Positions 1 through 5,563 are shown, counted from the first letter of the stretch. The stretch: 8,893 nt of DNA from CAYVBN01 sp964538565 (GCA_964538565.1 CAZIGW010000017.1:1-8893); one strand, 5' to 3'. The notes: generated by a model not told the origin, from the sequence alone. Made by a program: numbers and translations.

Positions 1-1
1 C

Positions 2-136
2 GTGCTCGCGGCCGAGCATCGCATCTACCCCCTCGCCCTCGCCTTCGTCGCGGAAGGACGCGTGCGCACTCTCGACGGGCGCTGCGAGATCGAGGGTGGC
101 GGCGTGTCCGAGCGCATGCTCGTCGCGCCCGAGTAG
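2..136 (+). CDS. purN: Phosphoribosylglycinamide formyltransferase, C-terminal end (partial)
   Basis: Partial gene running in from the left edge; only the last 44 residues and the TAG stop are visible. The segment VLAAEHRIYPLAL followed by a short glycine/arginine-rich strand region matches the C-terminal end of PurN, where an E-H-x-I-Y-P motif begins the last helix. Established role of the family: the cytoplasmic transfer of a formyl group from 10-formyltetrahydrofolate to GAR, the third step of de novo purine synthesis. The catalytic Asn/His/Asp residues lie upstream of the window and cannot be checked. It converges on cspA, and the intergenic hairpins have their T-tail on the other strand, so no dedicated purN terminator is evident. 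Assignment rests on a short motif, so it is likely but not certain. Confidence 0.8.
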   Translation: MLAAEHRIYPLALAFVAEGRVRTLDGRCEIEGGGVSERMLVAPE

Positions 137-172
137 GAGTCGCCCTGCCTGCGACGGCGCGCGCGAGGCAAC

Positions 173-199
173 AAAAAACCCCCGGTGCTGAACCGGGGG
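173..199 (-). terminator. Rho-independent terminator of cspA
   Basis: A perfect 7-bp GC-only stem (179-185 with 193-199) with a 7-base loop is followed, read on the minus strand, by six T residues (complement of 173-178). It lies about 45 bases beyond the cspA stop codon. It has no T-run in the plus direction, so it should act on cspA transcripts rather than on purN. Confidence 0.9.
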
Positions 200-202
200 C
201 TA

Positions 203-234
203 CGGGTGACACCCGAAACCGGAGTGCTCTCCGG
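203..234 (-). other. Two extra hairpins in the cspA 3' UTR
   Basis: Between the cspA stop and the terminator there are two further perfect inverted repeats: ccggag/ctccgg (219-224 and 229-234, 4-base loop) and cgggt/acccg (203-207 and 211-215, 3-base loop). With the terminator stem they make three consecutive hairpins in about 60 bases. They could protect the 3' end or form a 3'-UTR-derived RNA; the sequence shows only the inverted repeats. Confidence 0.55.
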
Positions 235-243
235 CCTGGTCGC

Positions 244-447
244 TCACGCGACCTTGAGGTTCTCCGCGGACGTCTTTCCACGGTTGGTGACGAGTTCGTA
301 CTCGATCACCTGACCTTCATTGAGGGTGCTGAGACCAGCGCGCTCGACAGCCGAGATATGGACGAACACGTCCTTGTCTCCCGTCTGAGGACGAATGAAC
401 CCATAGCCCTTGGTCGGATTGAACCATTTGACGGTGCCTTTTTGCAT
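244..447 (-). CDS. cspA: Cold-shock-domain protein, CspA family
   Basis: A 67-residue single-domain cold-shock protein, the usual family length. It carries the diagnostic N-terminal GTVKWFN, the RNP1 motif KGYGFI (residues 13-18) and RNP2 VFVHI (27-31), which form the aromatic nucleic-acid-binding face of an OB-fold five-strand barrel. Family role: cytoplasmic binding of single-stranded RNA/DNA and melting of RNA secondary structure, in cold shock or constitutively. The ATG is preceded by AGGAG (complement of 455-459) at normal spacing, supporting the start. The gene stands alone: convergent with purN, divergent from the beta-barrel gene, with a strong terminator. Whether this paralogue is cold-induced cannot be told from sequence; the symbol is generic because alphaproteobacteria usually carry several csp copies. 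Confidence 0.95.
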   Translation of the reverse strand: MQKGTVKWFNPTKGYGFIRPQTGDKDVFVHISAVERAGLSTLNEGQVIEYELVTNRGKTSAENLKVA

Positions 448-817
448 CGTCTGTCTCCTGAGTCAGCCAGAACGTCAGCGGCACGCGGACGGCATCGCTG
501 CAGACCGCGCCACAACTCGAATTTTTGGGGATCCGAAGCGATAGCGTCTCCGACGCGCAAGGCCGGAACGGCCAAAATCCGATTGCGCGCATACAAGACC
601 GAAAAAATACGGCCGAAGCAAGGCCAGCGTCCGACATCGCTCGCACGTCCGGTTGTGGCCGCAAAGTCACACGCGCGCCCGCGGCATTCGCGATCAATGG
701 AAAGACGTTGACGACGCAGCGATTTCCGGACGTATTTGAATACGGCACGAAGGTGCAGGCGCCGCCACGGCAAATTTTTAATCTGTTTTTTCACGGTTCT
801 GAGGTGAGGCGTTTACC
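448..817. promoter_or_regulatory. Divergent intergenic region between cspA and the beta-barrel gene
   Basis: 370 bases with no credible gene; reading frames crossing it are incompatible shadows. It must hold the minus-strand cspA promoter and leader and the plus-strand promoter of the gene at 818. Visible structure: ggccg-gaa-cggcc (561-573), which would lie in a cspA leader if transcription starts farther out, and cgtat-ttga-atacg (731-744) about 75 bases before the downstream start. The stretch 765-795 is unusually AT-rich for this window. No confident -35/-10 pair was identified for either direction. Confidence 0.4.
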
Positions 818-1975
818 GTGCGTAATGATGGCGTTGCCCAATCCGCGCTGAAGCGCAGCGGTCGTGATCGGCGTCGGATTCGCAAACGCGCTTCAGCACG
901 CCTCATTGCCGCCGCATCGGGCGCGGTGCTGTTGTCGACCGCGACGGCATCGGCGCAGTGCGCGTTCAGTTGCGGACCTTCGCCGTCGCAGGTTTCCGCC
1001 GACAGCGCCAACACCGCGGTCTCGACCGAGTTTGCGCTGCTCGATCTCGGCACGCATTTCCTGCACGTGCTCGGCGACCGCGGCAGCGACCGCGGCGACG
1101 TCTGGGGGAATGCTCCCAATCCGCAGGGGGGCGGCGCGTCAGATATCCGTCAGCCGCCGCGCTATCGCGCCTGGGCCGAGGGCTATGGCCTGTGGTCGCG
1201 CACCGATGCCAGCACCGATTTCGCCGGCGACCGGCGTCGCGCGTTCGGCGGAGTGGCCGGCCTGAGCGCGATGCTCGCGCCGGGATTCAACCTCGGCTTC
1301 TCGGTGGACCAGGGGCACACCAAGATCGACGTGTCGTCGCTGCCCCAGCGCGCCACGCTCGATCTCACCCAGGTGGGGCTCAACGCCTCGTGGGAGTCGG
1401 GACCGTGGGCGGTCAGCGCCGCGCTCGTTCACGGTCTTGGCGACGTCGAGGCGACGCGCGACACGGCCGCCGGCGCGGCACTCGCCTCCTACGACGCGCG
1501 CTTGTGGGGCGCGATCGCGGAGCTCAGCTTCTACCGCGGCTTCGGCACCCTGCGGGTGATTCCGAAGATCGGGCTCGACTGGATGCAGACCGAGACCGAT
1601 CCCTATGCCGAGACCGGCGGCCTCGATCCGGTCGCGGTGCCGGGCCAATCGTCCCGACGCACGCGCGCCTATGCGGGCCTGGAGATCGGCAACACGTGGA
1701 TCGTCGACAGGACCTTCTACGATCTCGCCGCCTACGGACGCTTCGTCGACATCGTTTCGCAGGAGACCCCGGTCCTGCAGGTGACCTCCGCCTCCGGATC
1801 GGCGACGCCACGCGTCATCCAGGGCGCGGTCGAGAGCCGATACGGCTTCGACACCGGCGTCATGGCGTCGGCGCGGCTTTCGGAACTGGCGCGCCTCTAC
1901 ATCGGCTACGAGGGCCGCTTCCGCGACAATTTCCAGGCGCACGGCGGCAACATCGGCCTCGAGGTCCGCTGGTAG
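818..1975 (+). CDS. Autotransporter-type outer-membrane beta-barrel protein without a passenger
   Basis: Encodes 385 residues. The N-terminus is basic (residues 11-28), followed by a hydrophobic core and a signal-peptidase I-like site ASA|QC after about residue 46. A linker to about 115 contains two close cysteines (QCAFSC) and a helix-like stretch. From RAWAEGYGLWSR (about 117) to the end there are alternating amphipathic strands, as in the autotransporter beta-domain, and the protein ends ...GLEVRW with a terminal aromatic residue, the outer-membrane insertion signal read by the BAM complex. A classical autotransporter would carry a long passenger; here only about 70 residues precede the barrel, so it is probably a stand-alone porin-like or adhesin-like barrel. 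The start is GTG, with gaggtgagg (801-809) 8 bases upstream; the nearby ATGs at 825 and 828 are out of frame. Substrate or function unknown. Confidence 0.85.
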   Translation: MRNDGVAQSALKRSGRDRRRIRKRASARLIAAASGAVLLSTATASAQCAFSCGPSPSQVSADSANTAVSTEFALLDLGTHFLHVLGDRGSDRGDVWGNAPNPQGGGASDIRQPPRYRAWAEGYGLWSRTDASTDFAGDRRRAFGGVAGLSAMLAPGFNLGFSVDQGHTKIDVSSLPQRATLDLTQVGLNASWESGPWAVSAALVHGLGDVEATRDTAAGAALASYDARLWGAIAELSFYRGFGTLRVIPKIGLDWMQTETDPYAETGGLDPVAVPGQSSRRTRAYAGLEIGNTWIVDRTFYDLAAYGRFVDIVSQETPVLQVTSASGSATPRVIQGAVESRYGFDTGVMASARLSELARLYIGYEGRFRDNFQAHGGNIGLEVRW

Positions 1976-2030
1976 GGCGGCCGCGATCTGCACGAACGGT
2001 TTGCGGACTTTGCCCTCGGCTCGTTGAGAA

Positions 2031-2047
2031 CGGGCCCAATCGGCCCG
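2031..2047 (+). terminator. GC-rich hairpin downstream of the beta-barrel gene
   Basis: cgggcc (2031-2036) and ggcccg (2042-2047) form a 6-bp stem with a 5-base loop, 55 bases after the stop. There is no T-run, so it is only a weak candidate for transcript ending or 3'-end protection. Confidence 0.25.
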
Positions 2048-2067
2048 GCGCGCTTCGCGGGCTCTCC

Positions 2068-2170
2068 AGCGTTTTCGAGCGAAGTGAGTGTCGATTCGCG
2101 TGAAGGAAGCTTGTCAAGGCAGGAACCAAGAGCCCCGACTCTGATCCCATCAAAGCCGGAAAGGCGCTAG
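2068..2170. repeat. Degenerate RIME-like intergenic palindromic repeat
   Basis: The core gcgttttcgagcgaagtg, then a ttcgcgtgaag segment and a second imperfect palindrome agagcc...ggcgctag (2131-2170), matches by recollection a dispersed repeat very common between genes in Hyphomicrobiales genomes (rhizobial intergenic mosaic elements and relatives). In the usual form the outer arms are gcgttttc/gaaaacgc; here the right arm has decayed to gaaggaagc. The second palindrome has about 9 of 11 matching positions in its inner arms. Its terminal 'ctag' contains the stop codon of the convergent lipoprotein gene. Family membership is from memory and not from alignment. Confidence 0.7.
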
Positions 2171-2481
2171 CGCCGCCGGCACGTCGCCAGCGAGCGATCG
2201 GAGCGCACGGAGATCGGCAGGATTCCGGTGACCGAATAGCTGTTGAGGTCGGTCTTCGACATCTGCCCGGCGACGTTCTCGGCATAGCACCGGCAGGCGG
2301 CCGGGCTCGCCGTATGGCCGAACTCGAACGCACACTTCTCGACCAGGTGCTGATAGGCCTGGTCGGCGAAATAGTTCTCCGGTACCGGACCGGGCGAAAG
2401 CGATTCGTAGAAGCCGCAACCGCCGACGAGCGGCAGCAGCGACGCGACCACAATGGCATTGCGGAAGAAAGCGCGAGACAT
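2167..2481 (-). CDS. Small cysteine-containing lipoprotein, function unknown
   Basis: 104 residues from the chosen ATG at 2481. That start is preferred over one 14 codons upstream because it directly precedes a textbook lipoprotein signal (MSRAFFRNAIVVASLLPLVGGC) and has a GGGGGAGAA ribosome-binding site about 9 bases before it. The lipobox LVGGC puts the acylated cysteine at residue 22; Gly at +2 does not suggest inner-membrane retention by the E. coli rule. The mature part has four further cysteines: 50, 63 and 65 (ACRCYA) and 101, four residues from the end, enough for two disulfides in the periplasm. I do not recognise a named domain. Its TAG stop lies in a RIME-like repeat end, so the tail RRR may be shaped by that element. 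It faces the beta-barrel gene convergently; no functional link can be claimed. Confidence 0.75.
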   Translation of the reverse strand: MSRAFFRNAIVVASLLPLVGGCGFYESLSPGPVPENYFADQAYQHLVEKCAFEFGHTASPAACRCYAENVAGQMSKTDLNSYSVTGILPISVRSDRSLATCRRR

Positions 2482-2663
2482 GGGCGTGATTCTCCCCCGA
2501 CAGAGCGCGTGCGCTGAACGCACGATGCCGCCCGATGGCGAGCCCCTGCCCCGACTTTATTCCCGCACGTTGCGTTTGATCCAGGGCCATCGCGCAGCCG
2601 CCGCGCCGGCTGCGAAGGCGCGGGCACGAATTGCTGACCGAACGGAAGGCTGCTCCCGGCGAG

Positions 2664-2682
2664 CCGACGAGACGCGCGTCGG
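2664..2682. other. Inverted repeat between the lipoprotein and TerC genes
   Basis: ccgacg (2664-2669) and cgtcgg (2677-2682) form a 6-bp stem, and the alternative gacgcgcgtc (2671-2680) is itself a 10-base perfect palindrome. It lies about 45 bases downstream of the TerC stop and about 180 bases upstream of the lipoprotein start, both on the minus strand. It could be a factor-dependent terminator, an operator for the lipoprotein gene, or chance in GC-rich DNA. Confidence 0.25.
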
Positions 2683-2704
2683 ATGGACTTGGCCCGGCTC
2701 GCCC

Positions 2705-2724
2705 GCGCGCTTGCAGCCGCGCGC
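2705..2724 (-). terminator. GC hairpin immediately after the TerC-1 stop
   Basis: gcgcgc (2705-2710) and gcgcgc (2719-2724) can pair around an 8-base loop directly after the TGA stop of the TerC gene. No T-tract follows on the minus strand, so it is at best a weak, perhaps Rho-assisted, terminator. Confidence 0.25.
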
Positions 2725-3435
2725 TCAGACCTCTTCGAGCGAAACTCGGTGGCGCCGCCGCCAGACGTAGCCCGACGTGACCACGAAGATCGCGCCGAGG
2801 ATCTTGGCCGCCAGTTCGACGCGCTCGGGCGAGAAGTCGCTGAGCACACCCAGAACGATCGGATCGCTGCTGAGAATGTCGCCGGCCACCCAGCCGAGAA
2901 TGGCCGCTCCGCCCCACACCAGGATGGGAAATCGCTCGAGCAGCGCGAGAATGATCGCGCTGCCGGCGATCACCATCGGAATGCTGACCGCGAGCCCGAC
3001 GGTCAGAAGGACGAATTTGCCCTTGGCCACGGCCGCGACCGCGATCACGTTGTCGAGGCTCATGACGATGTCGGCGATGACGACGATCCGCACCGCGCGC
3101 CACAGGTCTTCGACGGCTTCCAGCGTGTCGGCGGCGTCGTGCCCCTGCGGCGCCAGCAGCTTGATGGCGATCCAGAACAGCGCAATCGCACCGATCAGCT
3201 TCAAGTAGGGCAGCGTCATCAGCATGGAGATGACGCCGGTGAACACGATCAGCAACACCGAGGCGAACCCGGCGCCGATCACCATCCCCCACATGCGTTC
3301 GCGCGGCGGCAGCTTGCGGCAGGCGAGCGCGATCACGACCGCGTTGTCGCCGGACAGCAGAATGTTGATCCAGATGACCTGCAGGACCGACAGCCAGAAG
3401 GTCGGCTGGGTCATTTCGGCGATCAGCGCGTCCAT
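2725..3435 (-). CDS. TerC/YjbE-family integral membrane protein (TerC-1), probable metal-ion exporter
   Basis: 236 residues with about seven hydrophobic helices, the normal size for the YjbE branch of the TerC family. Hallmark motifs are present twice, as in an inverted duplicated fold: NILLSGDNAVVIALACR (residues 24-40, Asp30) and ADIVMSLDNV (121-130, Asp122 and Asp128), intramembrane acidic residues suited to binding cations. Characterised family members export Mn(II), and some are linked to calcium handling or co-translocational metalation of secreted enzymes; a role in Mn or related metal export is inferred, not shown. The ATG is preceded by GGGGAG at 8 bases. It lies downstream of a close paralogue on the same strand with a 201-base gap, so it may be co-transcribed or have its own promoter. 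No tellurite-resistance neighbours (terA/B/D) are present, so 'tellurite resistance' would be misleading. Confidence 0.92.
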   Translation of the reverse strand: MDALIAEMTQPTFWLSVLQVIWINILLSGDNAVVIALACRKLPPRERMWGMVIGAGFASVLLIVFTGVISMLMTLPYLKLIGAIALFWIAIKLLAPQGHDAADTLEAVEDLWRAVRIVVIADIVMSLDNVIAVAAVAKGKFVLLTVGLAVSIPMVIAGSAIILALLERFPILVWGGAAILGWVAGDILSSDPIVLGVLSDFSPERVELAAKILGAIFVVTSGYVWRRRHRVSLEEV

Positions 3436-3636
3436 GTCGTTCGCTCCCCACCGGGCCCCGTCTGTTTCGGACCCGTTCTTGTTGTCGCTCGCCCGGCCCC
3501 CCTGGACCGGCGGCCCGGAATCCCCTCCCAGGTCCTGTACTGAAATGTCGCCAGTCCGCCAAGTGGGAGCGGCGGCGGCCGCGGCTGCGGCGCGTCGTGG
3601 GCGCCGCCGCGGCGCACCGGACCGACGGGAGCGACG
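3436..3636 (-). promoter_or_regulatory. 201-base gap between the two TerC genes
   Basis: This is long for an operon gap in a compact genome, so it may carry a promoter or leader for TerC-1. Next to the upstream gene it holds a 15-base palindrome gcgccgc-c-gcggcgc (3601-3615), which can fold as a 5-bp stem. I looked for the yybP-ykoY Mn riboswitch that controls many TerC/YjbE genes and did not recognise its conserved core here. Confidence 0.3.
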
Positions 3637-4377
3637 TCAGACCGTGTCCTTCACCTGCCGTCCGCGGATCAGGAATCCGCCGAGCAGGGTTCCGACAGCT
3701 CCGAGGAAAGAGGATGCCAGGCGGATGTTCTCGTGGCCGTCGTGGCCGAGCACGTCCGTGTTCTCGATCACCACCGGATCGGTGGCCATCACGTCGCCGG
3801 CGATCCAGCCGAGCAGCGCCGCACCGGCCCACATCAGCATCGGGAAGTAGTTGAGAATGGCCATGACGATGGTGGCGCCGGCGACGATCGCCGGGATGCT
3901 CACGCCGAGGCCGAACACCAGAAGCGCGTAGTTGCCGTTCGCGGCGGCCGCGACGGCGATGACGTTGTCGAGGCTCATCACGATGTCGGCGAGCGCGATG
4001 AGCTTGATCGCCCGCCACATGCTGTCGCTCGCGGCGGACGCGCTGCCGTCCTCGTGCTTGGGCGGCGCCAGCAGCTTGACGGCGATCCACAGGAGCGCGG
4101 CGCCGCCGATGATCTTGATGTAGGGGAACAGCATCAAGGTCGAAACGATGCTGGCGAACGCGATGCGCATCAGCAGCGCGACCGCGGTGCCGATCACCAT
4201 TCCGCCGATCCGCTGCTTCGAGGGCAGGCTGCGGCACGCCAACGCGATGACGATGGCGTTGTCGCCCGACAGCAGGATGTTGATCCAGATGATCTCGGCG
4301 ACCGCGACCCAGAACTGAGGTTGGGACAAATCGCTCGATCCAAGGAATTGGCTTGCGCCAGACAATATGCCGTTCAC
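3637..4377 (-). CDS. TerC/YjbE-family integral membrane protein (TerC-2), probable metal-ion exporter
   Basis: 246 residues, clearly paralogous to the next gene downstream: NILLSGDNAIVIALACR (residues 33-49, Asp39) and ADIVMSLDNVIAVAA (130-144, Asp131, Asp137) are nearly identical. Differences are concentrated in the N-terminus (about 9 extra residues), the central loop (PPKHEDGSASAASD, 106-119) and the loop before the last helix, where VIENTDVLGHDGHENIR (203-219) has an HDGHE cluster absent from the other copy. Such His/Asp/Glu groups can bind metal, but that is inference. The start is GTG; an in-frame TAA 18 bases upstream prevents much extension, and the Shine-Dalgarno is only a poor GGCGAG-like stretch. 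It is the upstream member of the tandem pair and may be translated less efficiently. Likely inner-membrane metal efflux by family analogy. Confidence 0.9.
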   Translation of the reverse strand: MNGILSGASQFLGSSDLSQPQFWVAVAEIIWINILLSGDNAIVIALACRSLPSKQRIGGMVIGTAVALLMRIAFASIVSTLMLFPYIKIIGGAALLWIAVKLLAPPKHEDGSASAASDSMWRAIKLIALADIVMSLDNVIAVAAAANGNYALLVFGLGVSIPAIVAGATIVMAILNYFPMLMWAGAALLGWIAGDVMATDPVVIENTDVLGHDGHENIRLASSFLGAVGTLLGGFLIRGRQVKDTV

Positions 4378-4452
4378 CTCGCCGCCCCCAGTTTATTGGC
4401 CATTTGCGTCATCACGCTGTCCTGCTTCCTCCTCCCCGCAGCAGTCCGGACC

Positions 4453-4689
4453 CTACGGGCGGCTCGCGACGCCGTTCGAAAGCCGATGTTGCCGTCGAGA
4501 ATCCTTCCAGGAGGTGATGATGACGCTTCCGGTCCCCAACGCCCCAATGATCAAGAGCGGCCACTGCAGCGAATCCGAGACAACGGCCAGCTCGGCGTCG
4601 AGTTCATCAAGGAGTGCGAGATAGGTCGAGCCCCACATCCCGACCAGCGCGGACCACGTTTCCACAATGCGCTTCGGAGATGGGATCAT
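4453..4689 (-). CDS. Possible small one-helix membrane protein, unknown function
   Basis: 78 residues from the ATG at 4689, with a modest GGAAA-type ribosome-binding site 7 bases before it. An in-frame ATG 13 codons upstream lacks any ribosome-binding site and is less likely. Residues 43-61 (WPLLIIGALGTGSVIITSW) form one good membrane segment, followed by a positive tail KDSRRQHR, suggesting N-out/C-in by the positive-inside rule. The N-terminal half is amphipathic with an acidic patch (LLDELDAEL). It ends 75 bases before the TerC-2 start on the same strand, so the three genes could form one operon and the peptide could be a helper or regulator of the transporters. I recognise no family; hydropathy and spacing are the only support, so a spurious frame remains possible. 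Confidence 0.45.
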   Translation of the reverse strand: MIPSPKRIVETWSALVGMWGSTYLALLDELDAELAVVSDSLQWPLLIIGALGTGSVIITSWKDSRRQHRLSNGVASRP

Positions 4690-4781
4690 GACGATTTCCG
4701 CTGAACGATCATGCGCTTGGACGCACATCTATGCATCGGCGCACAATCTTCCACTATCGAACCCGCACGGGCGTTGAAACG

Positions 4782-4794
4782 TGACATATTGTCA
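4782..4794. promoter_or_regulatory. Palindromic operator-like site TGACA-tat-TGTCA
   Basis: A perfect 5+3+5 inverted repeat in an AT-richer island between the ndk stop and the start of the 78-residue gene, about 93 bases upstream of the latter. Its size and spacing suit a dimeric regulator or promoter overlap for the small gene/TerC group. The regulator cannot be named. Confidence 0.35.
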
Positions 4795-4840
4795 GTGGCC
4801 ACGGCCGGCGGCGGTGTCGATCCGGCTCGCCATTCAGCCC

Positions 4841-5263
4841 TCAGCCGACGATTTCGTTCCCGGAAAAGAACTGCGCGATTTCCTTGGCCGCCGTGTCCGG
4901 CCCATCGGACCCGTGCACCGAATTCTCGCCGATCGAGCGCGCATGCACCTTGCGGATGGTGCCGGCCGCCGCCTTGGCCGGATCGGTCGCGCCCATCAGG
5001 TCGCGGTAGCGCGCGATCGCGTTGTCTCCTTCGAGCACCTGCACGACGACCGGCCCGGAGATCATGAAGTCGACGAGCTCGCCGAAGAACGGCCGTTCGC
5101 GATGCACGGCGTAGAATGTCTCGGCCTGCTCGCGCGTGATGCGCACGCGCTTCTGCGCCACGATGCGCAGACCGGCCTGCTCGATCATGGCGTTGATGGC
5201 GCCGGTCAAATTCCGCGCCGTCGCGTCGGGCTTGATGATCGAAAATGTACGCTCGATCGCCAT
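4841..5263 (-). CDS. ndk: Nucleoside diphosphate kinase
   Basis: 140 residues, the normal bacterial length. It starts with ERTFSIIKPDA and has all catalytic landmarks: Lys11, Tyr51, Arg104 (TIRK), Asn114 and the phospho-accepting His117 in NSVHGSD, ending ...EIAQFFSGNEIVG. Ndk moves the gamma-phosphate from ATP to other (d)NDPs through the phosphohistidine, balancing cytoplasmic NTP and dNTP pools. The ATG is preceded by AAGGA about 9 bases away. A sigma70-like promoter lies about 70 bases upstream (5341-5368). The next gene on the same strand starts 152 bases downstream, so ndk is probably its own unit or only loosely linked to the small membrane gene. Assignment is secure. Confidence 0.98.
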   Translation of the reverse strand: MAIERTFSIIKPDATARNLTGAINAMIEQAGLRIVAQKRVRITREQAETFYAVHRERPFFGELVDFMISGPVVVQVLEGDNAIARYRDLMGATDPAKAAAGTIRKVHARSIGENSVHGSDGPDTAAKEIAQFFSGNEIVG

Positions 5264-5340
5264 TCGGACTGGTCCTTTTGGTGCTCACGTTCTGGAGAAT
5301 GGGCCGCTGTGCGCGGTCAGCCGGAAAACGTCGCGGCGGC

Positions 5341-5368
5341 TTATAACGATGGCCCTGCGAGGCGGCAA
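5341..5368 (-). promoter_or_regulatory. Predicted ndk promoter
   Basis: On the minus strand TTGCCG (complement of 5363-5368) is followed after 16 bases by TTATAA (complement of 5341-5346), or after 18 bases by TATAAG. Both boxes are close to the sigma70 consensus in otherwise GC-rich DNA, and the predicted start would give a leader of about 70 bases before the ndk ATG. Confidence 0.5.
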
Positions 5369-5416
5369 GGCCCGCTCCGGGCTCGAATGAACAAGTCGGG
5401 AACACCGGGAAAGACG

Positions 5417-5466
5417 CGTCGAGCGCGCATCGACCTTGCCGGGCGGCGCAGCGCCCGGCCTCGACG
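5417..5466 (+). other. Bulged long stem-loop upstream of the small secreted-peptide gene
   Basis: An inner perfect 8-bp stem gccgggcg/cgcccggc (5438-5445 and 5452-5459, loop gcgcag) is flanked by outer arms cgtcgag/ctcgacg (5417-5423 and 5460-5466), giving 15 pairs with a one-sided 14-base bulge. It lies between the divergent ndk promoter and the gene at 5564. It has no T-tail in either direction, so it is not an ordinary terminator; a leader RNA element or part of a small RNA is possible. Confidence 0.4.
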
Positions 5467-5524
5467 GCCCGCCGCCATTCGTGAACCGTGAACCTGGGCG
5501 CGACCCGGCGCGACACAAGAACAA

Positions 5525-5542
5525 GGATGTGGCGACACATCC
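5525..5542 (+). promoter_or_regulatory. Leader hairpin with GCGA tetraloop before the ribosome-binding site
   Basis: ggatgtg (5525-5531) and cacatcc (5536-5542) pair perfectly around a GCGA loop, a member of the stable GNRA tetraloop class. The stem ends 10 bases before the AGGAG ribosome-binding site (5553-5557) of the gene at 5564, where it could affect mRNA stability or translation. Confidence 0.45.
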
Positions 5543-5563
5543 GGGTCACAACAGGAGAGCCCC

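Noticed and set aside
958..2103. A 381-codon plus-strand frame overlapping the beta-barrel gene
   Set aside because: Extremely Arg-rich composition with no signal peptide or domain; it is the +1 shadow of the barrel gene, whose frame has a signal sequence, strands and a terminal aromatic.
1860..2849. A 329-codon minus-strand frame across the barrel end, repeat and lipoprotein
   Set aside because: It crosses an intergenic repeat and competes with the lipoprotein frame, which has a lipobox and ribosome-binding site.
2150..4237. A 695-codon minus-strand open frame across the lipoprotein and both TerC genes
   Set aside because: It is antisense/out-of-frame shadow coding: Arg/Ala/Gly-rich with no domain, and it overlaps three genes with clear motifs. 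GC-rich DNA gives such long frames.
3637..4377. A tellurite-resistance operon
   Set aside because: The TerC name alone suggests it; no terA, terB, terD, terZ or telA-like genes are present, and the motifs are of the YjbE branch.
4378..4452. A yybP-ykoY riboswitch before TerC-2, prompted by GGGGAGGAGGAAGC on the minus strand
   Set aside because: The rest of the conserved core and the paired arms are not present, and the space is too short for the full element.
3733..4704. A plus-strand 323-codon frame opposite TerC-2
   Set aside because: His/Asp/Arg-rich antisense of transmembrane codons, a common shadow of membrane-protein genes.
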